A stretch of DNA of 64,000 nucleotides from Artemisia argyi (GCA_030686995.1 CM060707.1:82655472-82719471), one strand, 5' to 3'. Counted from the first letter of the stretch, positions 1 through 12,626 are shown. A program made the numbers and translations. Notes: generated by a model from the letters alone, not told the origin.

Positions 1-342
1 TATTTTGATAAATTATTTTTGCACACACCAAAAAACAACGAATCAACTGATGTTGCCACTTTACGGTTAAACTTAACTAACTGAACTAACTTCGTTATTA
101 AAATGGACTGAAAGTGGAACGAAATTATCGGTTTTGGACTAGAACCAAAAAATTTTGAAAAAAATGGACCAAGAATAAAATACGCACCAAACCACAAGGA
201 CCAAAAATGTAGTTAACTCTAAAAATTAATTGATAAATGGGCAAATTGCACAAAAGTGTATCTAACTTAGCATCAATTTCAATTTAAGGTACTATACTTT
301 TTTTTTTCTTAAATTTAGTGTACTCAACTTATTTTTGATTAC
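1..342. other. AT-rich flank, no gene seen
   Basis: AT-rich sequence with short homopolymer runs and no credible coding frame. Positions about 241-255 (AAATTGCACAAAAGT) have a weak inverted partner near 1657-1672, so the foldback element that follows could begin as far left as about 230. Confidence 0.5.
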
Positions 343-1624
343 AGTGTAAGACATAAAACGGGTTTCTCAGTTATCTTATAACGAAAAAAGTACATGTTTC
401 GTCCCTATGGTTTATCCCAAATAACACACGTAGTCCCTATTTCATTTTAATTACGCCAGACATACGTTTTAGTCCGTTTTTATACGTTTTTCCATTCTTT
501 TTATGTTTTTATCAGTTTTTTTTTACGGTTTTAACCGTTTCTTTTACGTTTTCATCCGTTTTCGCCCGTTTTCTTAAGTCTTCGTCCGTTTTTTTACGTT
601 TTCGTCTTTTTTTTACAATTCGTTCCATTTTTAATGTTTTTTAACGTTTTTATCCGTTTCTTACGTTTTTGCCCGCTTTTTTACGTTTTCATTTGTTTTT
701 TTTACGTTTTTGCCTTTTTTTTACGTTTTCTTTTTTTTTTCTTTTTTTTTTACGTTTTTGACTGTTTTTTTTATGTGTTTGTCCATTTTTTTTTACTTTT
801 TCGTCCTTTTTTTAACGTTTATGTCCATTTTTTTATGTTTTCGTATGTTTTTTTACGTTTTCGCCAACTTTTTCCATTTTCGACCGCTTTTTACGTATTC
901 GTCCATTTTTTAACGTTTATGTCCATTTTTTATGTTTTCATTTGAATTTCTGAACATTCTTTTCTATTTCTAGAATTCTTTCCTTGGTGTCAAAATAGGA
1001 TATGTGATATAAAAATGGAGGATCTATTGTCTTTTCTCGTTTTTCTTTTTCAAAAAATGATCTTGGAGGTTGTGTAATGCTTACTCTCAAACTTTTCGTT
1101 TATACAGTAGTAATATTCTTTGTTTCTCTCTTCATCATTGGATTCCTGGACAAAAACGAAAAAAAGACGAAAACGTAAAAAAATGGACAAAAACGTAAAA
1201 AACTGTCGAAAATGGAAAAAAGCAGACGAAGACGTAAAAAAATGTGTGAAAACATAAAAAACGAATGAAAACGTAGAAAACGGGCAAAAACGTAAGAAAA
1301 CGAACGAAAATGTAAGAAAACGGACGAAAACGTTAAAAAACAGAAAAATACGTAAAAAATGGAACGAAATCGTAAAAAAAGAATACGATAACGTAAAAAA
1401 GCGGATGATAACGTAAAAAGCAGACGAAAACTTAAGAAAAGGTAAAAAACGGTCAGAAACGTAAAAAAGGTCAAAAACGTAAAAAAAACTGATGAAAACG
1501 TATGTCTAGCGTAATAAAAATGAAATACGGATTACGAGTGTTATTTGGGATAAACCATAGGGACGAAACATGTAATTTTTTTTGTTATAAGGTAATTAGA
1601 AAACCTGTTATATGTCTTACATTA
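343..1624. repeat. Foldback (long inverted repeat) element with internal tandem subrepeats
   Basis: The left arm (about 343-475) and the right arm (about 1497-1624) are reverse complements. The left reads acatgtttcgtccctatgg and the right reads its complement near 1557-1575. Inside each arm is a degenerate tandem array of roughly 20 nt units, TTTTACGTTTTCGTCCG on the left (about 470-950) and its complement on the right (about 1150-1500). The whole 1.28 kb could fold into one long hairpin. Long open frames across it are artefacts of the T-rich repeat (Phe/Val-rich). No target duplication could be fixed. It ends about 100 bp before the LIP1 start codon, so it probably overlaps that promoter. 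Confidence 0.8.
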
Positions 1625-1726
1625 TTATAATAAAAAAATAAAAAAGGAGAGTAGATGTGCAATTTTGAGTATAGTGGTCAAAATAACCAGACTCAAAATA
1701 AGCATTTCTGATTTACAAGAAAGAAA

Positions 1727-4701
1727 ATGATCCAATCACGAATGAAAGGTATAACAACAAACTCAAATCTCATCTCAATCATATCTCGAAGCTTGTCGTC
1801 ATCAGCACCCCAAACCCTAACCGAACTCCGTAACCGTCTGGCAACAGAATCAGCATCTCTAACGGATTTCATCAATCTAAAGGAAGAACCGTATTCAGTG
1901 GAAGTAGGTACGAAGAAGAAACCATTAGCTAAGCCGAAATGGATGAAGGAATCGATTCCAGGTGGGGAAAATTACACACATATAAAGAAGAAATTAAGGG
2001 AGTTGAAACTGCATACTGTTTGCGAGGAAGTGAAATGTCCGAATTTAGGCGAGTGTTGGTCTGGTGGGGAAACTGGTACTGCTACTGCTACTATTATGAT
2101 TCTTGGTGATACTTGTACTCGCGGTTGCAGGTATCTCTTCCTTCCTTTTATTGCTTTATCTTTCGTCAAATCAGTTTTATCATTACGCTCTTTTAGTTAA
2201 TAGAAAATCCAGCAATACTTTTGTGAATTATTAATTCATGGTTTTAGCTTATCAAAGTAAGAAAATAGTTTTCATTTTATCTCAAATAAGCAGCTTTATA
2301 TTGCATGTGAGCAAGTGCTTATTTTACCTTCAAAAACTAAAAAACAAATTTAGTAGTCTGGCAACCATGCTGCTATGCATATGTACTGCAATAAACCAAG
2401 ACTCAGTTGCTTTGATACGAGACTCATATACCCCTATGCTTAGTTACTTCTGCAGCTTGTGTAAAAGCAAGTGGTTCATAGGTTTTAACTCAAACATTAC
2501 CCCTTGGTTTTAAATTGCGTCCGGCGATCCAAAAGACCGATGCGTGATGCGTGATGCGGTTGCGAGCGCATCACGGACGCGCGGCGATAGGTAATAAATA
2601 AAATATATATAATATTTCTACTTAAATCTCTACAAGTAAATGATTAAATATGGAATAAGTGATCTGCATAATGATATTACTTAACGTTATAACACCAAAT
2701 ATGTCAACTTAATGGTTTGACCAGAAACAAAAAGTCAACTTTAACTGTAAAAGTCAAAATTAAAATTGTTGCGAAGTGATGCGTCCATTGCGTCCGATGC
2801 GAGCAATACACTGTTGCGATGTGATGCGTTCGCATTAGGCCGCATCCTGGAACAACCTCGCATCAAGTTTCGCGTTGCGTTTTTTCAAACGCATCACTCC
2901 GATGCGTGATGCGAGCGCAACGATGCGCGCAATTTTAAACCAAGCACCCTTTTTGCAAGTTTGCTTATATGGTGATGCACTTTTATGTCCCAGTTATGTG
3001 CAAATTTTCGATAAACACCATTCATTTTCACTATAAAGAATGTATTGCATCTGCTATTTCTTTATATGGTAAACGTAAGTCTACCGCTCCACCAGTAAAA
3101 CTCCATTATGCACATAACCAGTTGATTAATGTAAGGACTGGGCTGAAAATTGCAGAGCTCAGTTGGGGACTTAACTGATCTGTCATATGTGAAGTTGGCC
3201 GCATCCCAATATCTTTGAGCTGCTTTCTAACAGACAGTTTCAGTTTATTGTCCCACTAATGTTTACCATGTCACGATATGCCCGTGGGTCTGTATAAGGC
3301 TTTCAACATAAATTGCAAACTCAACTCTTACTTAGCAGAACCTAGAAGGTTTGCGAACAGTAGATATTTAAAGTATTCTGTCCTAGACTAGTTGATTTGT
3401 TGGTCAAAAAACAGTGTTTGGTTTCAACAATTTGCTTTTAGTCAGTTCAAAAACCTCAATTAGCCACCCCAGCCATTTAGGCATCCTGTCAATGCGTAGA
3501 ACTATTATTTCAACTACCAATCCAATATCAATATAAACTTAACTGACATTTTGACTAGATATCTAATCTACATAAATTAGATAGAAATACTTATAGCACA
3601 AGCATCATTACTGAATACTCAACAACAGAAATCGATTAGTGATGGTCAAAGATAGACTCGACCTATTGCCAATTAAAACTAGTTTGCAAAGCACCTGTCT
3701 TTGTGACTTCAGATCCTCACAGAATCAAGACGTTAAACGACTTCAACTGCCTTAAATCTGAAGAAGAATATTCAGTTGAAGTTGGTACTAAGAGAAACCT
3801 GTACCTAAATGTAGATGGATGAAAGAATCGATTCAAGGTTATGAGAAATACACGCATTAATAAGAACTTGGGGAATTGAATCTTTACACAGTTTGTGAAG
3901 AAGCTAGGCTCCCTAAGTTGGGGGAGTGTCGGGTGGGGAAACTGATGCTTCTATTGCTATTATTAGCTTTTTTTGGTCATAATTGCACTAGAGGTTGCAG
4001 TTATTATGGTGTTCTTTTGAATGCTTCATTGTTTCCATAGGATATATGAGGATGCTATCATAACTTATTTAAATTCATGATAGAAGCAACAGTAGCTTTA
4101 CAGTTGATCTGATAAATGGAGTTTTGAAAAGTTAATGTACATCAGCATGTTATACAGTTTGGTTTGGGCTACTGATGAGAACCGGAATGTTATGGCTTAT
4201 TAACGTTTTGACGAAAGTGTATGGATTTGAGTTTGTTTTCAATACAGAGATAAGTTTAAGATGCTATGTAGCATCAGAATATCAGATTGAGTGTATAACC
4301 AGTGCAATCAAGCAAATAACACCAATTATCATTGAGCTACTTCAGCAAAAATAAAGTTAGCACATGGTTAACGCCAACGGTGACTAATGAGAGAAAACCA
4401 ATATTATTAATGTTTATGCATTCTTGTTTAGAAACATCAAGACACTTTTTCAAATACTTCAAACCGAGTTTTGGCCAAGTTTGACCGAGTAAACACCGAG
4501 TTTTGACCAAACCGATTTTTTTTTTTTTGCTCATTCGGCTCAACTCTCTTCAGTCACTGACCTTGTAGCGAGTAATTACCGATTACGTGGCCTTGTAATC
4601 TAAATTTTACGACACTAATAAAATATGCTATATCACCAAAGAAAGTTAAACCTAGCTTCTCAGGTTTATTGGGTTTTGGAAATTTTATGTAACTGGGATC
4701 C

Positions 4702-4747
<46 letters not shown>

Positions 4748-7700
4748 TGGAAATTGTATGAGGATGTAGCTGAGACTGTTCTTTGCCATAGTCAAATAGA
4801 CAGAATATCAATTTTGCATTTAGACGTGACTTTGACTTGCATCAAGCATAAGTGAGAATATAGAAGTCATAATGTTGAGAATTATGAACTACAAACATTA
4901 TATTACTTATCATAACATTCTTTTTCTGATAAAGATGATAATGATTTTAAAGATTACAAAGTATATTTTTAGAAAATATCCTAATTTTTGTTTGAAAATT
5001 AGTGCTTAGTATCTTAACAGTCATCATAATTTTGTAAACATTACAGTACTAAATTAAAGCTATGTCAAATCATGATAAACCTACTATTTTCCCTGAATCT
5101 TGCAATCATTTAATCAGAGTATTTAAAAGAGTGTGTTTTTAAAAATATACATATGAATCTGATGGATTTGATATCCAGATGTCCAGTCAGAATTTAAATT
5201 TCATGCGAATTCAGATGTCTTTCAATTACATTTGTTTACATGCTTATTTGAGGCGTGTTATTGCTTTTGGACCTAAATATATTGAACTGAAAGCAACAAT
5301 AAGAATGAGGCAAAATTGACCTAAAAACAAGTCAAGTTGCACGCAACCTGGACATGTATCAATTGAACATGCTTTTAGGGCAGCTTACATGATTAGTGCT
5401 TATTGCTGTTTTGCTTATATAGATGAAAAATTAGTACTAATGCAACTTAAAATCTCTGAACTAGCTCTTTACATCTACAGATTTCACAAAGTTACTTGTA
5501 TATCCGTTTCAGATTCTGCAATGTAAAGACTTCCCGCACTCCACCACCTCCTGACCCGAATGAACCTTCAAATGTTGCCGAAGCAATTGCTTCGTGGGGT
5601 GTGGGTTATGTGGTAATAACCAGTGTTGACCGTGATGATTTACCAGATCAAGGAAGTAGCCATTTTGCTGAAACAGTCCAGAAACTGAAGATTCTGAAAC
5701 CTAGTATACTGATAGAGGCACTTGGTACAATCCGCTCAATCTCTTAAATATTTTAATGTAGTTAAAGTAACTTCCATTACTCATACGTATTAGAAATGGA
5801 TTGGTGGCTTGATTGGTCTCTCTTACACATTACATCTAGAGGGTGGACGTGTAACGGGAACAGACACTCTGATACGGATCAAAATGGGTCTGGTTGGGTT
5901 AACCAGACATGCCTTTTTTGTCCAATCTTGATACAGTTTTTATAAATATTTATGCTGAAATATGATTACCAAAGTTGTATTATTACTAGAATTATCTATC
6001 TTTTTGATAAAGCGATTTAGTAGGTTGCCTCCATCAATAGTACACTTTGGACGACTATACATGTATTTTGCGTGTTTCCATTTTTAGTTTTACCCATTGG
6101 ACCTAAGATTTAAATAAATAACCCGAATGGACTTTTTACAAATAATTTGGCTGAAATTGTCTCCTAAATTATATCATCACGTTTTCTGATTACACTTTCA
6201 CGTTTCTTTGGTCGTCTGAATCATGCAGTTCCTGATTTTCGAGGTGATGTCTCGTGTGTGGAGAAAGTTGCAAAGTCTGGATTGGATGTATTTGCTCATA
6301 ACATAGAAACAGTTGAAGAGCTTCAGAGCTCTGTAAGAGATCACCGTGCTAATTTCAAACAATCATTGAATGTTCTTATGAGGGCAAAAGATTATGCTCC
6401 TGCTGGCACACTTACAAAGACGTCAATAATGTTGGGTTGTGGGGAAACGCCAGATCAAGTAGTGAATACAATGGAGAAGGTGAGAGCCGCAGGTGTTGAT
6501 GTGATGACATTTGGGCAGTACATGCGGCCTTCAAAACGTCATATGCCAGTTTCTGAATACGTAACACCAGAAGCTTTTGAGAAATATAGACTACTTGGCA
6601 TGCAAATGGTATGTTTCAACCCTTTTCACTTTTTGCTGTTTCTATGTGGTTTTATTACTCTTCAAATTTTATAGAGGTGACAAAAAGGGTCATGTGTAGA
6701 GGGTCAAGAGGTAGTCGGGTCATAATGGGTACTTTTGGTAGGGGCAGCTAGGCTTTTGTTGAAGCAATACACCACATGTATGCCTTGGAATTACATTTTG
6801 TATGACTTTTGGCATGTTCGACCCATTTGACCTGTCTTTTTTAACTGTATCTTCTCATCTGGCCCATTTGATCCTTTAGAGCTAAGAGCAACATGACCCA
6901 AATCAAATTAATTCAGAAGTAAATTGGTTAGGATTGCCACCTCCAGTTTTTATATTATCAATTCACCTTTGGGTTGAATTACAGTCACTAAATTTGGTGC
7001 AACAGTATTTGACACCAAAAATGGTGCAACACTACTCATCATACCAAATTTTTTATGACACACAATTACCATTATTTCACTTACAAAAATTACATTTAAA
7101 CTATGCTACTAAAATCATGTCATTGGGACCATGTAACTGAGTTGGGTATTGAATATGTTCTAATCCTTTTTGTCTATTTGTTTATATTTTCCTATCTAGT
7201 AAGTAATCTTTAGATAAATAAGCATAAAGTTAAAGTAAAGTCATATAAATTTATTATCTTAGCAATAAATGATATCCCTGATATAAAAGTTTATTGGGCA
7301 AATAGAATTAGGCACTGAGTTAAAAAGTATAAGATATGAGTTACAATTTTCATGACTAAAATTCCAATTTAGAAGTTCAACACAGTCACATGGAACCGGG
7401 ATCGCGGTTCGCTATTTCTCAAAATCCGGTACGACGGGGGGTAGGCTCATTCCGGTTCGCTTCGGTTCGGTGTACCATATATTTGGGTTCAGTGTACCAA
7501 ATACTTTGGTACGACGTACCCAATCATAATAGTGTTTAGTTTCATATATTTTGATACATCCACAAGTCGTAACTCATAACTAAACTTCAATGATATATTA
7601 ATTTTAATAGACTTGCCAATACACCCTACAAAGAGTATGGCAAGACACTGTATGATAAGACACTGTATGTATAACATATTTTCAGCCCATGTTTTAATCA

Positions 7701-9584
7701 ATTTGTAACCCAATAAATAGCCATCAACAAATCTATTCGTTGCAACCCAACTTATTAGCATTCGGATCAAATCAGTGCATTATGCATTTCAGCCCAACCT
7801 TTTAATCTTTTCTGGATCCAGCCCAACGACAAATGTTATAGCAAAGACTACACTTTCGGGTATAAACAACAACCCATTCCAAATCAAATGAGACCCAGTC
7901 TTATGATATACGGAGTACCTAAATATACGGATTCCTAAACACACTCACTTAGTTTACATCCGCCTACCATCTAACTTTTCTCCCAAACCCTAATAAAACT
8001 TCCCATTTACACACATTCAACAGAGATAAAGTATTGGAACCCTTCAAATTCCCACGGTTGGCGTATTACATAGTATTCGAACGCGTTTTCAAGCCCTATA
8101 AATCGCCGATTTGTGAATTATTAGATCGCCAATTCGCGAATTGTTGGATTGTGATCCGGTGCAAAACGGAACGGTGATTGGGAACGGCGATTATGGGTTT
8201 CAGTTCGCGGTCCCCGGCGATCCGGATCGCAAACGTACCGCGATTGGGAACGACCGATCCAGAACGGAAATCGTTGCTAGTTGGACGATCCATGTGACTA
8301 TGGTTCAACACTATCTACTGCCTTATGACAACTAATGGGATTTGTGTTAAAAGTGGTTAGTGTGGTTTGGAGTGACAACAATCAGTGTGTCGACTGTTAG
8401 TGGAAATATTATGATCCTTATATTTGGACTATCTAGGGTCATTGACTCATTGTTATTGGATTTGGAGTAATAGGTAAGAAAGTCGTATAAAAACTAGCTA
8501 CTAAGATGAATGTATTGCCTACCCACGCACCCAGCTACCCTTAGCATTTTCACTGATTCAGTAATAAATACAGATAATCAAGTCAAGTAGTAACCCTTAA
8601 TACACAATTCGAAATTCCTACAGCAAAGTAGTGAACATAATTCATCCTCTTTTAGCACATGAGTATGCCAGATTTTAAAAAGAGAATGGAAATATGCTCA
8701 AATGTTTGGACTTTGAAGTTACCTTTGGGTCACATATGATTCTTTACACTAAGTTGGTAAACAGAATGGCCCATTCTTGGATATTATATGCAGGAATATC
8801 AATTGCTTATATCTTGGATATTATATGCAGAATGGCCCATTCTTTACACTTTTTTTTTCAGCTGAGATGGGTCACATACAGCCTCAAAAGTTCCATTTGT
8901 GAAACCTGAAATCAGGAACCAACAAATATACATCACAAAAGCCAACATCCATCATAACAACATAAATTATTACTTGAAAAGAAAAGGATGATAAATAACT
9001 ATGCATTTACCCCACTTTTCTAGCAACCTTTTTGTTATATGATGGGCCAAAGCCATAGGAGAGACATCATTTACCACCTTAACGGTGTAACCTAATAACT
9101 ATAAAAGAGGTTAGCACCTTGTCAAATAATTAAAAAATCTAATTAATTTATTAGAACCAACCTAGAAAAATACCTATATGGTCAGACTTGCAATGTACTA
9201 GCTCTTTTTAGGGGATGTTTGGATTTTTGTTTTAAAGCTGATTACTACAATAATCAGTTATTGATGCTGGGATAAACATTGTATTTTCTAATTATATAAT
9301 TAGTTAGGTTTCAGGATTTTGGAGGTATCATATTATCTGCAACAAACTAATTGTCAAAGCGTTAATAAGTTTACCTTATTACCCATACTTGTGTATTAGT
9401 TTAAAAATTCTGTGCATGTTACTTAAGTTTTATATTACTGTATTAACTGTTTTGTGGTTTGTTTTCTTTACTGCAGGGATTCCGATATGTGGCATCTGGT
9501 CCTATGGTGAGGTCATCGTACAAAGCAGGCGAGTACTACATCAAATCAATGATAGAAAGAGATCGTGCTGCATCTGCATTATAA
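1727..9584 (+). CDS. LIP1: Lipoyl synthase, mitochondrial (four exons)
   Basis: Radical-SAM enzyme that inserts two sulfurs into protein-bound octanoyl groups to make the lipoyl cofactor of the mitochondrial 2-oxo acid dehydrogenases and glycine cleavage H protein. Exons 1727-2130, 5513-5724, 6229-6608 and 9477-9584 have GT-AG borders and matching phases and give 367 residues, close to the family length. Residues 1 to about 45 are a Ser/Arg-rich mitochondrial presequence. The auxiliary-cluster cysteines are C99, C104 and C110. The SAM-cluster motif CTRGCRFC gives C130, C134 and C137, with exon 1 ending inside R135. RSSY (344-347) supplies the serine ligand of the auxiliary cluster. PDFRGD and the C-terminal KAGEYY block are present. 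Introns of 3382, 504 and 2868 bp are filled with mobile-element debris. No lesion is seen, so the gene looks functional. From memory, the order and spacing agree with the Arabidopsis mitochondrial LIP1. Confidence 0.97.
2503..2944. mobile_element. MITE-like terminal-inverted-repeat element in LIP1 intron 1
   Basis: A 442-bp block bounded by CTTGGTTTTAAATTGCG on the left and its near-perfect complement (CGCAATTTTAAACCAAG) on the right. Subterminal DNA on both sides is packed with GATGCG/CGCATC words (for example GATGCGTGATGCG), giving dense self-complementarity and a GC content very different from the intron around it. No coding capacity. The target duplication is not clear, so the superfamily is not assigned. 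Confidence 0.75.
3717..4000 (+). pseudogene. Decayed duplicate of LIP1 exon 1 inside intron 1
   Basis: This stretch aligns by eye with the second half of LIP1 exon 1. It keeps the TATTCAGTTGAAGTTGGTAC word, the GGATGAA(A/G)GAATCGATTC word, a GTTTGTGAAGAAG equivalent of the CEE codons, and the CACTAGAGGTTGCAG end that corresponds to the CTRGC codons at the true splice site. It has small deletions and frame breaks, for example in the region matching KKPLAKPKW and in the Gly-rich block, and it ends where exon 1 ends but in TTGCAGTTAT, so the GT donor is gone. It is therefore a fossil tandem duplication of exon 1 plus some intron, not an alternative exon. The parent copy lies 1.6 kb upstream. Confidence 0.85.
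4703..4742. repeat. Poly(T) run of 40
   Basis: Forty consecutive T in LIP1 intron 1. It could be the antisense poly(A) tail of a retroposed sequence or simple slippage; no adjacent SINE or LINE body was recognised. Confidence 0.9.
7380..8330. other. Unclassified insertion-like DNA in LIP1 intron 3
   Basis: Two GC-rich patches with related wording (GGAACCGGGATCGCGGTTCG near 7391-7410, and GATCCGGATCGCAAACG with CGATCCAGAACGG near 8219-8270) bracket AT-rich sequence in intron 3. Similar GGTTCGGTT/GGAACC words recur at 12360-12510 beside a hAT remnant, so a decayed TIR element is possible. Boundaries could not be fixed. Confidence 0.3.
8762..8850 (+). repeat. Short direct repeat in LIP1 intron 3
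   Basis: The words CAGAATGGCCCATTCTT and GGATATTATATGCAG each occur twice in alternating order, consistent with a small tandem duplication. No coding meaning. Confidence 0.6.
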
Positions 9585-9833
9585 CGTCATCCCATGAATC
9601 ATAACATCTATGCCTTATCTGATTGATTAGTTTTGAATCTTAATGAATGTTGGGACCAAGATAATGGAACGGGCCAAAGGATCTTGCTACTCAACTGCAA
9701 GCTGTCCATTTTTATTGGGAATACGAACTGTTGCTACATGTATACCTCATTCATTGTAATTATGTTGTGTAATTTCACAGTGATGCTTCTTTTACATTTC
9801 TTAAATTGATCACTGTAAATGTTTTATTATTAA

Positions 9834-10071
9834 CTAGAAAGGTGCCCGCGCGATGCGGGGGTGGATTGTTGGGGTGAAGAGGAGGGAGGTGGGGTGGTGG
9901 AAAGCGGTTGTTGGGGTGGTTATAAATTGTTGGGGTGGTTGTTGAAGTGGTTATAAATTGTTGGGGGTGATTGTTAGGGGTGGTTGTTTCCATAATTAGT
10001 AAGTAAAAGTCTGAATTTTTAAGCCTTTCTAATTATAGAATAGTCCCAAATACATTATATAGTAGTATAGA
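9834..10071 (-). mobile_element. Non-autonomous Helitron (238 bp)
   Basis: Read on the minus strand it starts TCTATACTACTATATAATG and ends with a GC-rich hairpin (CCCGCATCGCGCGGG) shortly before CTAG. It sits between A and T, the Helitron target, with no target duplication. The interior is a (TTGGGGTGGTTG)-like minisatellite. It lies about 250 bp after the LIP1 stop codon. Same terminal family as the elements at 36302, 37290 and 46919. Confidence 0.85.
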
Positions 10072-11426
10072 TAATAGCAGTGCTTTTGCTTAACCTTTCA
10101 CTTGCTGCTATTTGAACACCATTTTTGTGCTATCATATTCCCTTGTAGCTAAAGCTTCTGTGTGGTTTACATTATGATTTGGTGGATTATATTAACTGCT
10201 TGTGTTAATAGCTAAGAACTTTGAACAAGATACAAATTTCAAATGTGGCAAATGTATAGTTTATTCACTAATGAATGAGTTAATTTGATTTACTACATTT
10301 AATCTCTATCTGGTGGCAACGGTTTGAAGGTACGTTGTTGACGGTGTATCTGTAATCTAGTTTTCGGTAAACATGTTCAACATATTAGTTGCTGATACAA
10401 AAACGGATGTTTTAATTTGTTAGTGTCAAAATTCACTTAATACAGTAGTAAGTAGACAAAACTAAAAATAATCAAAAGGCTATTTTTGATTCATAAACTA
10501 GTATTATGGACTATGGACAACATATTCAAATTGAAGGCATACGTCTTCAACCTTTAAAATTTAAATTAGTACTAGACTTGGATGAGTAATAAATTCATGA
10601 TGTAATTGTGTACTTATTCGATAAGAAATTTGAAAATTTTATCTACATTTAGCCCAACATATGCAACAAAAAACCAACATATTAGGGGTACGTCAACATC
10701 GTGAGAAACTTTTTGGTGTGACATACGTAGTAATCAAATGTTGTCTTTTGTTGTGGTACTATTACATCTCTCTTTTTGTCATCTCATATCAAATTCGAAA
10801 GCGCATAATCTTTTTTTATTTTTTATTTTTTTGTGTGTCGTTTTAAACGTTCATACCTGTAATTTCTGACAATGAAACATTTCGTGTTTAACATTATAAC
10901 GTAAGACTAATGCTAGTAGTGACTACTTTTTCACCCAAGCAATCTTGCCAATTTAGCTTTTTCTCTTCACAACTTCACCTAAACCAAAACTAGCTAGTGG
11001 TGACTACAACAGAAACCCCGTAAATATACATATAACCGGTAACAAAAATTGAAGTTGCTTTGTTAAATATTTCGGTCACTCAATCAACCGAAACATTGAA
11101 ATAATCATCAAGCAACGCGTCGCTTTGGGGTGAGCTAACGGGGCAACGCATTGCTTTTATGGAGTTGTGATTGGGGGCACCACCCATTAGCATTACTCTA
11201 ACAAGAGAACCATAGAACCAACCTTTTAGACTTGTCCGTATACTTGAAAACCCTAAAAGAATTCTGATTATCCAATAATGATATGATATTGGAAAACATA
11301 CATTAAAACAATTCTCGGAGATGTTAGAAATAATAATAAATGTAGTAGATACGATATTTAGTTATTTACATCCCAACGAATTGAATACATAATAATATCC
11401 ACCAAAAATAGAATCCAATAAAACGG
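10072..11426. other. Intergenic, no gene seen
   Basis: AT-rich spacer between the Helitron and the convergent MGCC-protein gene. Short frames are uninterrupted only by chance. No repeat with both ends was recognised. Confidence 0.5.
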
Positions 11427-12080
11427 CTACAAAAAAATAAAACACTCCAACGAAACAAGAGGGTTCTCCAACGACTCACTTACTTCCAACTCCGTCGTAC
11501 CACCACCCGCTTCCTTCACCGGAACCACCTCACTGGACCTCTCGACCGGGCTCTTCCCCCTCACCACTTTCGGACGTAGACCCATTTCACCACGCACAGC
11601 CGGCGACCTCGACCTCCTCACCGTCACATCCCTCCGTTTTTTCTCTGGTGAAGCAGCCATTTGCCTCCTCACCGGAGCCCTTGTAGTTGTCCTCTCGCCC
11701 ACCGGTCTTTTTCTGACCACCCTTTTGGACGGCGGTGGTGATTTTATCTTCTGGGTCACTTCACCGTCTTCTTCTTCATCTTCTTTCTTGGTATCTGCAA
11801 CTGTGGTTGTTGTTGCAGCTGAGTAGCCTTCGCTGTAACTAAACATTTCCGACACGTCGGAAACATTTTCTTGGATTTCGGTTGTTGGGTTGTTTTTAGT
11901 AGTTAAAACAACTTTGGTTTCTGTCTCTGGTGGTGGTGGTGGTGGTGGTGGTAGTGGGGTTTCAGAGAGCACTTCTTTAACAGTTTCTTTTTCTTCAAAT
12001 GCAGGTGGTGGTGATGGTGGAGATGTTTTGGGTTTTTGATTATGACGACGGTGGTTTGTGGTTGTTAGACAACAACCCAT
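11427..12080 (-). CDS. MGCC-type proline/serine/arginine-rich plant protein, function unknown
   Basis: A 217-residue single-exon protein. It starts MGCC: Gly2 is a candidate N-myristoylation site and Cys3/Cys4 are candidate palmitoylation sites, suggesting membrane attachment (inference). A Pro-rich stretch (about 20-52, with eight consecutive Pro) is followed by a conserved-looking NVSDVSEMFSYSEGYS block near 72-87, an acidic patch (KKEDEEEDGE), a long Arg/Lys/Ser/Pro-rich basic region, and the C-terminus NPLVSLECFIFL. I recall similar plant-specific proteins with an MGCC start and ECFIFL end that are annotated only by composition (for example serine/arginine repetitive matrix-like); no biochemical role is known to me. 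No TM segment or catalytic motif. The start is fixed by the MGCC context; an upstream overlapping frame at 12065-12262 is not convincing. Confidence 0.8.
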   Translation of the reverse strand: MGCCLTTTNHRRHNQKPKTSPPSPPPAFEEKETVKEVLSETPLPPPPPPPPETETKVVLTTKNNPTTEIQENVSDVSEMFSYSEGYSAATTTTVADTKKEDEEEDGEVTQKIKSPPPSKRVVRKRPVGERTTTRAPVRRQMAASPEKKRRDVTVRRSRSPAVRGEMGLRPKVVRGKSPVERSSEVVPVKEAGGGTTELEVSESLENPLVSLECFIFL

Positions 12081-12359
12081 TTGAAATGTGAAAGGAACGG
12101 AAAGGGGGTTTTGATTTGTATTGTGGTGTAAGGAAGGAAGGAAGGATTTGATTTGATGGAGTTTGAAATTTTGTTTGGGGACAATAAATAAATTAATTGC
12201 TGGTAATATGGTGTACTGTATTGGAAGCTAGTCATTTGTCTTTTCTTTATTTTTGTTCTCAAAACCCATGCTTATTGTAGCCGTATATAGGTGACCATAA
12301 AATGTTTCAAAGCTCAGCGGTAATAATAAAAAAATTAAACTTAGGATGAGCAAAAGAAA

Positions 12360-12582
12360 AAAAGAACCGGGCCGGATCGAAAATCAGATCGACACCAAGA
12401 AGAACCGAACTGGAACTAGAATAGGTTTTAATTTCGGTTCTTAATTTTGAGATTTTTTGGTTCTTGGGTTAGTTCGGTTTGGTTCCACCGGTTTTCGGTT
12501 CCGGAACCAAATACCCAATAACAAATAAAAACATGTAAGTATTTTTAACTTCTCATACTTAAAGTCTCAAGTCATACGTACT

Positions 12583-12626
<44 letters not shown>

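Noticed and set aside
634..945. Long Phe/Val-rich open frames in 634-945 and, on the minus strand, 1100-1474
   Set aside because: They are direct read-through of the ACGTTTTCGTCCGTTTTTT repeat and have no protein-like composition.
1693..1875. Minus-strand frame over LIP1 exon 1
   Set aside because: It is antisense to a confidently assigned exon and has no independent support.
9775..9993. Minus-strand Pro/His/Thr-rich frame after LIP1
   Set aside because: It lies in the Helitron minisatellite and results from repeat read-through.
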